Origin: Oscillospiraceae bacterium
GTDB taxonomy: Bacteria; Bacillota; Clostridia; Oscillospirales; Acutalibacteraceae
Reading direction: 5' to 3'
Length of the DNA: 6,646 nucleotides
Assembly (NCBI GenBank): GCA_003505905.1
Contig: DNXM01000153.1
Coordinates: 1 to 6,646 of the forward strand
Below the pieces are notes generated by a model. The model worked only from the letters and a program-made list of their open reading frames with translations. It ran no database searches and was not told the origin of the DNA. The position numbers and the translations under genes were made by a program. Positions 1 through 4,587 of the stretch are shown here, in pieces. Position 1 is the stretch's first letter. Each line of letters begins with the position of its first letter.

Positions 1-465
1 ACGGAAAGCGTGACCGGCACGGAAATCGACTTCGGCATCGGCGAATTGGAAACCGACAGCCATACGCACAGCAACAAAAACCTGCTTGATAGCTTGGCAG
101 ACACGAATTTCGGCGGTGTTTTTCGCTTTTGCAAAGGAGTTGACCCGGTTGACAAAATTCCGATTAAGAATTGCGGAAACAATGCGACGCTTGTTCTTTA
201 CGGAGGCGTTTACAACAAATTCGGCAATTCGTCAAGTCCGGCAGGCAGCATTGCGGTAACGGGGTTCTATTGCTCCGGAGGCGGTGCTCAAGAATATATT
301 CTCGACTTTTACAGCGGTTCAACACCGACAACCCTCACCTTGCCCGATTCCGTTCAATGGGCAAACGAGTTGACCATCGAAGCAAACAAGCACTATCAGG
401 TTTCGATTGTTGACAACATCGCCCTGTGGACGGCGGTCGGCACTGAGGAGGATGAGGACGAATGA
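1..465 (+). CDS. Phage tail / receptor-binding protein, 3' part (partial at the left edge)
   Basis: The frame is open from base 1. A GTG at 10 is possible, but no ribosome binding site can be seen before it, so I treat this as the C-terminal 154 residues of a longer protein. Near the N-terminal side is HTHSNKNLLDSL, a motif I associate with tail and baseplate proteins of Gram-positive phages. The rest is rich in Gly, Ser, Thr and aromatic residues in alternating strands, as in beta-rich tail-tip or fibre domains, and EANKHYQVSIVDNIALW lies near the end. No enzyme motif is visible. The protein ends in an acidic tail (EEDEDE) whose codons also form the purine-rich ribosome binding site for the next gene, and the stop overlaps the next start as ATGA. 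The position just before a lectin-like protein and the lysis genes fits a late structural role. The phage assignment is fairly secure; the exact role is inferred. Confidence 0.7.
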   Translation, partial: TESVTGTEIDFGIGELETDSHTHSNKNLLDSLADTNFGGVFRFCKGVDPVDKIPIKNCGNNATLVLYGGVYNKFGNSSSPAGSIAVTGFYCSGGGAQEYILDFYSGSTPTTLTLPDSVQWANELTIEANKHYQVSIVDNIALWTAVGTEEDEDE

Positions 466-1145
466 GCCTTTTGCGGCGCAGAATGATGATGCAACAGCTC
501 GGGAGTGTACAGGCAGAGCCTATCTATTCAATTGAATGGAATTCATCGAGCGGATTGTTCCCGGAAACAAACGGAGAATGGGATTACAACGATGGGAATT
601 ATCACGGGATAATCGGAATTGGCGGACGGGCATTTACCGGTAGCCTGCTTCAGCTCAAAGCCAATCACCTATATGAGCGCATTCGGTTCAATCCTCATGA
701 AAATCGAACCGCAACGGAATGTGAGCTTGAATGTTGGATAAACGGGTGGCAACACGCAACCGCTGCTGGTGAGCTGCGTGGAGATGGCAGCATTTGCGCC
801 ATCATGTTGACGGACGGAAACAAGGTTATAACGGCAAATTTGAGCGATTCCGGAATTCATATTGACAAGACGGGTAATCAAGGGTGCGCTTATGGCACAG
901 AAGTGTTTTTGTTCGCCCCGTCAAGCTCTGATTTAATCAAGTTCAAGGTTCACTTCACATCCGATAAAGCCGAAATCTACATTGATGACGATAAGGTATA
1001 TGAAACAACAAGCTTGGCGGATGCCGCAACATATCCGATAGGAGCAAACAAAACAACCTATCTATTCCAAGATGTGCACAATGCAGTTGCGTTCGGCAGT
1101 TGTCTTGTTGTGAACATATCCAAACTGATTTACAAGGAGTGGTGA
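462..1145 (+). CDS. Phage tail-associated protein with a lectin-like (LamG/ConA-like) domain
   Basis: This is a 227-aa protein whose start overlaps the previous stop (ATGA), with GAGGAGG at 445-451 as ribosome binding site. The N-terminus, MSLLRRRMMMQQ, is short, basic and Met-rich; from memory this type of start precedes variable carbohydrate-binding modules in gut phage tail proteins. The rest is a predicted beta-sandwich. The segment around residues 160-185 (KFKVHFTSDKAEIYIDDDKVYET) resembles the strand-turn-strand carrying the YIDDxxVYET-type motif of laminin-G/concanavalin-like domains. There is no signal peptide or membrane segment. By position in the operon it is probably an accessory tail fibre or receptor-binding component that recognises cell-surface glycans. 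The domain class is inferred from sequence character and could be another beta-sandwich fold. Confidence 0.6.
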   Translation: MSLLRRRMMMQQLGSVQAEPIYSIEWNSSSGLFPETNGEWDYNDGNYHGIIGIGGRAFTGSLLQLKANHLYERIRFNPHENRTATECELECWINGWQHATAAGELRGDGSICAIMLTDGNKVITANLSDSGIHIDKTGNQGCAYGTEVFLFAPSSSDLIKFKVHFTSDKAEIYIDDDKVYETTSLADAATYPIGANKTTYLFQDVHNAVAFGSCLVVNISKLIYKEW

Positions 1146-1147
1146 CA

Positions 1148-1423
1148 ATGGCAAAGAAAAATTACAATTACGGCAAAATCGAAGACGGCAAGCTGGTGTA
1201 TGCGCCGAACAAGCTCAAGGGCATGATTGAAGACGAAGACGGCAACGAAATTGCCGTGCAAATCATCAACGGCACGGCGGCGCAGTATGCCATGAGCGGT
1301 TGGCTGCCGATTCTTCGTGCCAAACAGCCTGAACCGACCGAGGACGGTTACTACCGTGTGACATATGATGTAGTAGACGGTATGATTACCGAGCGATATG
1401 TGTTTGAGGAGGATGAGGAATGA
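1148..1423 (+). CDS. Small phage tail-associated protein (91 aa)
   Basis: I chose ATG at 1148 because AAGGAG lies at 1134-1139, 8 nt upstream; an in-frame upstream ATG at 1100 has no such site and would overlap the previous gene. The 91-aa product has the layout of a small protein often found between tail-fibre genes and the holin/endolysin genes of clostridial phages: an N-terminal YGKIEDGKLVYAPNKL segment, a middle AAQYAMSGWLPI segment (usually a 'y..aGy.pi' turn), then EDGYYRVTYDVVDG with a terminal beta strand. The function of these proteins is not known to me; a tail-tip or fibre-assembly role is a guess from position. It ends in an acidic tail (FEEDEE) whose codons supply the ribosome binding site for the next small ORF, and its stop overlaps that ORF's ATG. 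Confidence 0.7.
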   Translation: MAKKNYNYGKIEDGKLVYAPNKLKGMIEDEDGNEIAVQIINGTAAQYAMSGWLPILRAKQPEPTEDGYYRVTYDVVDGMITERYVFEEDEE

Positions 1424-1509
1424 TTCATGCGTTTTTTGTTCTTCCGGGTTTGTATCTTTCTGCATTTTTGTGTCTGATAAGGAGGCTTGCCGATGCGTTC
1501 ACCCTTTAA
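1420..1509 (+). CDS. Putative 29-aa hydrophobic peptide between tail and lysis genes
   Basis: The ATG at 1420 overlaps the stop of the preceding gene as ATGA and has GAGGAGG at 1406-1412, 7 nt upstream, the same arrangement that starts the gene at 462. The product is one hydrophobic stretch (residues 3-20, AFFVLPGLYLSAFLCLI) followed by RR and a short tail, so it could be a single-pass membrane peptide. Its last 17 nt overlap the endolysin start in another frame, and the endolysin ribosome binding site lies inside it, so it may act mainly as a translational coupler. Phages often carry a small XkdX-like gene at this spot, but this sequence does not resemble XkdX as I know it. Translation is likely from context; the function is unknown. 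Confidence 0.5.
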   Translation: MIHAFFVLPGLYLSAFLCLIRRLADAFTL

Positions 1510-2137
1510 CAAACCATCACGGCAAACGACCGCATTCAAAAAATCTGGCAGCTGGTCATGCGGGTACCACACCGGGGTTGACCGGGTGTGCGACACGGAT
1601 AAAACCATTGTTGCGATTGCGGACGGCACCGTTCAGCGGGTCAACGACTGCGGCAGCAGTTACGGCAACCATGTGGTTTACCGAACCAACAGCGGCATCG
1701 TGGTGCTTTGCGCACACCTTGCTCAAAAGCCAACCGTCACGGTCGGGCAAAAAGTCAAACAAGGTCAAATGCTCGGCACCATGGGCAACACGGGCAACAG
1801 CTCGGGTGCACATCTGCATATTGAATTGCAAAATTCAACTGCGTGGAGCTATGCGAAGAATCTGCTTGACCCGAACAAATATATTGACTGGAATGAATTT
1901 TTCAAAACCGAAAAGGAGGAATTTATGGAACAGCCTTGGAAGAACGGCAGCACAAAGGAACCCGTTTATCAAACAGTCGCCGACTGCAAAAACAAACGCA
2001 ATTCCATCGGCTTTTTGTCGCCGAACGAAAAAGCGACCTGTACGGCTATAGCACAGGGATGCTATTTGCTGCTTTACAACACGGCAACTACGCAAAAATG
2101 CGGCTTTGTCGCCTATAACGGAGGTGTAATGGTATGA
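1493..2137 (+). CDS. Phage endolysin: M23 (LytM-type) peptidase with C-terminal wall-binding domain
   Basis: The ATG at 1493 is the start because AAGGAGG lies at 1479-1485, 7 nt upstream; an in-frame TTG two codons earlier is too close to it. The 214-aa protein has an M23 peptidase domain at about residues 10-130 with all expected residues: HTGVD (H26, D30) and HLH (H107, H109), where H26, D30 and H109 would hold zinc, plus CAHL (H75) and H107 as catalytic histidines. Such enzymes cut peptide cross-links of peptidoglycan. Residues 145-214 form a separate small domain (WKNGSTKEPVYQTVADC to FVAYNGG) that looks like an SH3-like wall-binding module seen on clostridial phage lysins. There is no signal peptide, so export would depend on the holin encoded next. 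It follows the tail genes and overlaps the holin start by ATGA. An internal start at codon 145 is described separately. Confidence 0.9.
   Translation: MRSPFNKPSRQTTAFKKSGSWSCGYHTGVDRVCDTDKTIVAIADGTVQRVNDCGSSYGNHVVYRTNSGIVVLCAHLAQKPTVTVGQKVKQGQMLGTMGNTGNSSGAHLHIELQNSTAWSYAKNLLDPNKYIDWNEFFKTEKEEFMEQPWKNGSTKEPVYQTVADCKNKRNSIGFLSPNEKATCTAIAQGCYLLLYNTATTQKCGFVAYNGGVMV
1913..1927 (+). promoter_or_regulatory. Internal ribosome binding site and start codon inside the endolysin gene
   Basis: AAGGAGGA at 1913-1920 is followed 4 nt later by ATG at 1925, in the endolysin frame. The match to the anti-Shine-Dalgarno sequence is as good as that of the gene's own start. It falls exactly between the peptidase domain and the C-terminal module. 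Confidence 0.6.
1925..2137 (+). other. Possible alternative product: free wall-binding domain of the endolysin (70 aa)
   Basis: Translation from the internal ATG (codon 145 of the endolysin) would give a 70-aa protein, MEQPWKNGS to the normal C-terminus. It would contain only the putative wall-binding module and no peptidase residues. Several Gram-positive phage endolysins are known to make such a shorter product from an in-frame start and to assemble it with full-length enzyme. Here this is inferred from the ribosome binding site and the domain boundary only. Confidence 0.45.
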
Positions 2138-2484
2138 GCTTTGTGAAAGATTTTATCGGGACTTACGGCATGACGATTGCCTATACGGCACTGACTGCAA
2201 TAGCGGGTGCTTTCGGCATTTGGGCAAAGAAGCTGTATGAACGCTATTTGAACGACAAAACAAAAAAAGAGGTTGCGGAAATCTGCGTTCAGGCGGTGGA
2301 ACAGCTTTACAAGGAGTTGCACGGCACGGAAAAGTTTGAAAAATGCGCCGAAGCAATGGCACAAATGCTCGCCGTGCGAGGCATCAGCGTGACGGATTTG
2401 GAAATTCGGATTCTGTGTGAAGCGGCGGTGGCAAAATTTAATATGGCGTTTTCGTCCAAAAGTGTGGTGAAGGAGGAAACATGA
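2134..2484 (+). CDS. Phage holin, LLH family
   Basis: The 116-aa protein starts at an ATG that overlaps the endolysin stop (ATGA), with GGAGG at 2120-2124, 9 nt upstream. It has one clear membrane segment near the N-terminus (about residues 8-30, IGTYGMTIAYTALTAIAGAFG), followed by a long charged, amphipathic helical region (AKKLYERYLNDKTKKEVAE and on) with an EICVQAVEQLYKE segment. This layout and length fit the phage LL-H-type holins (Phage_holin_6_1). It would open the membrane to let the signal-less endolysin reach the wall. It sits between the endolysin and a second small membrane protein, so the lysis order here is endolysin first, holin second. Its stop overlaps the next start by ATGA. 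The family call is from recognisable layout and position. Confidence 0.8.
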   Translation: MSFVKDFIGTYGMTIAYTALTAIAGAFGIWAKKLYERYLNDKTKKEVAEICVQAVEQLYKELHGTEKFEKCAEAMAQMLAVRGISVTDLEIRILCEAAVAKFNMAFSSKSVVKEET

Positions 2485-2735
2485 GTGAGGAGGATATCCT
2501 TCGCCGATTGAACAAAAACGAGGAAGATATTGACGAATTGTTCAGTCGCACGAATAAGACGGCGGTTGAGCTGGCAACCATGTCCCAAACCATGCGGAGC
2601 ATTTTGGAAACGCTGCGGGAATTAAAGGACAGCGTTGCTCGGCAAAAAAGAAAACCGGGGGAGTATTGGGATAAACTGATTTGCGCCGTTATCAGTGCCG
2701 CCGTTGCCGCTGTTGTGGGAATGCTGATTTCCTAA
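2481..2735 (+). CDS. XhlA-like phage lysis protein (second holin-type protein)
   Basis: The 84-aa protein starts at ATG 2481, overlapping the holin stop, with AAGGAGGA at 2470-2477. Residues 1-55 are charged and likely a coiled coil (ILRRLNKNEEDIDELFSRT to LRELKDSVARQ); residues 66-83 form one C-terminal membrane segment (LICAVISAAVAAVVGMLI). A cytoplasmic coiled coil followed by a C-terminal membrane anchor is the layout of XhlA, which acts with a holin and endolysin in Bacillus defective phage PBSX. By position it closes the lysis cassette. It could instead be a holin regulator (antiholin-like); the sequence does not decide this. It is the last gene before the terminator hairpin. Confidence 0.7.
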   Translation: MSEEDILRRLNKNEEDIDELFSRTNKTAVELATMSQTMRSILETLRELKDSVARQKRKPGEYWDKLICAVISAAVAAVVGMLIS

Positions 2736-2741
2736 AAAAGA

Positions 2742-2780
2742 ATCCCGAACCGAGCGGAACAATTCCGTTGGGTTCGGGAT
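2742..2780. terminator. Rho-independent terminator between convergent genes (likely works both ways)
   Basis: ATCCCGAACC at 2742-2751 pairs with GGTTCGGGAT at 2771-2780. The stem continues, after one G-G mismatch, through AG/TT and CGGAA/TTCCG (2755-2759 with 2763-2767) to a CAA loop. On the + strand it is followed by ATTATTTT, a weak T-tract. On the - strand it is followed by CTTTTTTA (2733-2740), a better one. It lies 6 nt after the lysis operon stop and just beyond the stop of the opposing CPBP gene, so it probably ends both transcripts. Confidence 0.85.
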
Positions 2781-2786
2781 ATTATT

Positions 2787-4070
2787 TTACGGTGATTCGG
2801 TTTCTTCAGCCTCACGAAGAGCATCCAAACGGTGCTTTTCACTTTTTTCGTGTTCGTCGAAGCGTTCGGTTTTCATCCTGGAAACATCCGTCGGTGTCAA
2901 GTCGGCAAAGCTGTCATAAATCACACGAGAATGCGATTTTGAGGCTTTTTTAACTTTCTTTCGAAGCAACATCTTTTTTTTGTAGTAAATGTAGCAAAGA
3001 ATAAAAGATACGATTTGGAAGACAAGATAACGCCAATATTTGTTGACATCAATATAATTGCTTGCACCAACGGAATTATCCAGAACACGGATTATGGAAG
3101 TGGATGCCGTAAAAATGAAGTGATCGAAAATGGCAAGCCATACCGAACCGCTTGCCCGTGTACACAGGCACAATTTAATTGAGATGAAGAACTCAAGAAC
3201 AAAATAGAAAATGCACAGCGGAAGAATTCTGGCAAGAGAGGCTTTGGTGATTTTTGAAAGCGGAATCATCAAATACCAAAGCGCATAGAACAGGGAAATG
3301 ATAAAGGTTGTTTGACCGAATCCGAATTTGGTTTTTCCCATGCGGTAGATGATGCCGCGGAACAGAACCTCAAGCATGAAGGCGGAAAGAGCATTGATGA
3401 CGAGCAGCAGCAGAATGTTTGCAATCCAATCAACGGTTCCCGATAAGGATTTGGGTTGATCGTAAGCAAAAACAATCAAGTGCGGCGAACCGCCTTTGAT
3501 TAAGACAACGATAATATCGAATAGATAAGCCGGAACGATGGCACAGGAAAATATGAGAGCACGCTTTAACCCTTTCAAAATCGGAACAGGCTCCAGCGGA
3601 ATGCCGATGTGCTTCGGCTTTAACCGAACGGAGAACATAAAAATGAAAATAACGATAATTCCGAATATTTTTCCGATTGCACCACGGGTTTGAATATTTT
3701 TTGTGTTAATGAGATAAAAATACTCAAAGCAGTTGACCGCCATACAAAAAACGAACGAATTCAGCATTTTGCAGAAGGTTCGGTCGGAAAAAATATTGTA
3801 CAGAACCTTGGAGAGCTTCTGCTTCTTCTTTCCGCTTTTGTGCCGGGATTCAACGCTTGGGGGATTTGATTCGCTGTTTTTCGTATCATTCGGATTTTCG
3901 TCCGAGTCCGGCGGAAAAGCGGTTGTTTGTTTTTTGCTGACATTGTTAGGGACTAAATCATCACGAAATTGCAACTCGGCTTGTGTAATGAGGGGCTTCA
4001 CGGGAGATTTGAAGTCGGACCGCACTTCAGCTTCACCGAATACCTTCATCAAATCCTCTTTTTTTGACAA
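2787..4070 (-). CDS. CPBP (CAAX/Rce1-like) membrane protein with degenerate active-site motifs
   Basis: I chose TTG at 4070 as start because AAGGAGG (+ strand 4078-4084) lies 7 nt upstream; earlier in-frame starts would overlap that site. The 427-aa protein has a charged, Pro/Ser-rich cytoplasmic N-terminus (about 1-98), roughly eight membrane segments (about 102-345) and a charged C-terminal tail. Residues 227-245 (ALSAFMLEVLFRGIIYRMG) match motif 1 of CPBP intramembrane proteases, but the usual EExxxR is LEVLFR (L233, E234, R238). Motif 2 (FxxxH) is FYALW (F261, W265). Motif 3 (HxxxN) is HFIFT (H317, T321). Known CPBP proteins process prenylated or other membrane substrates and some confer bacteriocin self-immunity. 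With these changes activity is doubtful, so a binding, scaffold or immunity role is more likely. It has its own promoter and stands opposite to all neighbours, either as host gene or as a prophage cargo gene. Confidence 0.75.
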   Translation of the reverse strand: MSKKEDLMKVFGEAEVRSDFKSPVKPLITQAELQFRDDLVPNNVSKKQTTAFPPDSDENPNDTKNSESNPPSVESRHKSGKKKQKLSKVLYNIFSDRTFCKMLNSFVFCMAVNCFEYFYLINTKNIQTRGAIGKIFGIIVIFIFMFSVRLKPKHIGIPLEPVPILKGLKRALIFSCAIVPAYLFDIIVVLIKGGSPHLIVFAYDQPKSLSGTVDWIANILLLLVINALSAFMLEVLFRGIIYRMGKTKFGFGQTTFIISLFYALWYLMIPLSKITKASLARILPLCIFYFVLEFFISIKLCLCTRASGSVWLAIFDHFIFTASTSIIRVLDNSVGASNYIDVNKYWRYLVFQIVSFILCYIYYKKKMLLRKKVKKASKSHSRVIYDSFADLTPTDVSRMKTERFDEHEKSEKHRLDALREAEETESP

Positions 4071-4108
4071 GATGTTCCCTCCTTGACATATTCCCAAAAA
4101 TCGCTATA

Positions 4109-4137
4109 ATTATATTACAAACATTCAAATTTGTCAA
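4109..4137 (-). promoter_or_regulatory. Consensus sigma-A promoter for the CPBP gene
   Basis: Reading the - strand, TTGACA (4137-4132) is followed by a 17-nt spacer and TATAAT (4114-4109). Both boxes and the spacing match the sigma-A consensus exactly. Transcription would start near 4102, giving an untranslated leader of about 30 nt that contains the AAGGAGG used by the TTG start. Confidence 0.85.
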
Positions 4138-4258
4138 TGACGGTTTCCTAATTGTCTTGTGTTATTTTGTAATTTTGTGTTTTTCGGTGTGAATTCTACA
4201 GGATGTGGCTTGTGCAAAAAATTTTTTCAAAAAAACACAACATTTTTTGATTTTCCTA
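4138..4258. promoter_or_regulatory. AT-rich spacer with A-tracts between divergent promoters
   Basis: This 121-bp stretch separates the -35 boxes of the two divergent promoters. It is very AT-rich and holds an A6T6 palindrome (4215-4226), an A7 run (4229-4235) and a T6 run (4243-4248). The last two lie where an UP element of the rightward promoter would be. No convincing gene was found here; an open frame through it has no ribosome binding site. The tracts suggest bent DNA or an activator or UP-element region, but no operator can be named. Confidence 0.4.
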
Positions 4259-4287
4259 TTGACAAGGGCAACGGAATCGTCTATAAT
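4259..4287 (+). promoter_or_regulatory. Consensus sigma-A promoter for the acidic peptide gene
   Basis: TTGACA at 4259-4264, a 17-nt spacer and TATAAT at 4282-4287 match the sigma-A consensus exactly. A start near 4294 would give a leader of about 50 nt before the ATG at 4344. Together with the T- and A-rich upstream DNA this predicts strong, largely constitutive expression. Confidence 0.85.
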
Positions 4288-4343
4288 CGTGTTCGTATGA
4301 AGGTAAATTTTGTGGTACTATGCTTGAAAGGAGATTTGACAAT

Positions 4344-4505
4344 ATGAAGAACTACAAAAAAGCTGAACTTGATATTGTTGAGTTTCAGGTGAATATTGAT
4401 ATTATTACCGACAGCGATGGTCCGTACGATCCTTTCGAGGATTTCTTGAATACGAACGGTTCGGATGAAGTCTTTATCGGCGAAGAAGAGGGCTACATCG
4501 GGTAA
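4344..4505 (+). CDS. Small acidic peptide of unknown function (53 aa)
   Basis: ATG at 4344 has AAAGGAG at 4327-4333, 10 nt upstream; a frame beginning 24 nt earlier would start before that site and is unlikely. The 53-aa product has 14 Asp/Glu and only 3 Lys, no Cys, no membrane segment and no signal peptide. The first half (MKNYKKAELDIVEFQVNIDI) reads like a short conserved leader, ending near IITDSDG. The second half is rich in Asp, Glu, Gly and Phe and ends in EEEGYIG. From memory, small clostridial peptides beginning with M-K-x-Y-x-K-P/A-E-L and an 'IITxS' segment are common and mostly uncharacterised; some resemble precursors of modified peptides. No modifying enzyme lies in this window, so that idea is weak. 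It is a one-gene transcript with its own strong promoter and terminator, divergent from the CPBP gene. Confidence 0.75.
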   Translation: MKNYKKAELDIVEFQVNIDIITDSDGPYDPFEDFLNTNGSDEVFIGEEEGYIG

Positions 4506-4523
4506 TATTGACTGTGTTTATTC

Positions 4524-4555
4524 AGCCACTTCACTTTTGTGAGGTGGCTTTTTTT
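4524..4555 (+). terminator. Strong rho-independent terminator after the acidic peptide gene
   Basis: AGCCACTTCAC (4524-4534) pairs with GTGAGGTGGCT (4539-4549) through an 11-bp stem with one G-T wobble and a TTTT loop. A run of seven Ts (4549-4555) follows. It starts 18 nt after the peptide stop and isolates that gene from alaX downstream. Confidence 0.92.
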
Positions 4556-4587
4556 GACAAAAATAAAAAACGGTACGGAGCGTGGAA

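Noticed and set aside
1398..2051. 217-aa open frame overlapping the endolysin on the same strand
   Set aside because: It is a shadow frame of the endolysin: the M23 motifs are all in the other frame and this one lacks a start signal or recognisable domain.
2736..2790. Prophage attachment site at the hairpin after the lysis genes
   Set aside because: The inverted repeat is fully explained as a terminator, and no direct-repeat partner exists in the window.
3733..4086. 117-aa open frame on the + strand opposite the CPBP gene
   Set aside because: It is antisense to the N-terminal part of a well-supported gene and has no ribosome binding site or domain character.
4215..4226. A6T6 palindrome as an operator
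   Set aside because: A homopolymer palindrome carries little specificity and is better explained as bent or UP-element-like DNA.
4297..4347. A 16-codon ORF (MKVNFVVLCLKGDLTI) in the leader of the acidic peptide gene, ending in overlap with its ATG
   Set aside because: Its ATG would be only about 3 nt from the predicted transcription start, with no ribosome binding site, and its 3' half simply contains the peptide gene's own binding site. A coupling leader is possible but not supported.
4159..4347. 62-aa open frame across the AT-rich divergent promoter region
   Set aside because: It runs through both the spacer and the consensus promoter, has no ribosome binding site, and its product is low-complexity Phe/Asn-rich.
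4508..4576. TTGACT at 4508 and TTGACA at 4554 as -35 boxes of an alaX promoter
   Set aside because: Neither has a TATAAT-like box 16-18 nt downstream: the first leads into the terminator stem and the second into GGAGCG. No alaX promoter can be named.
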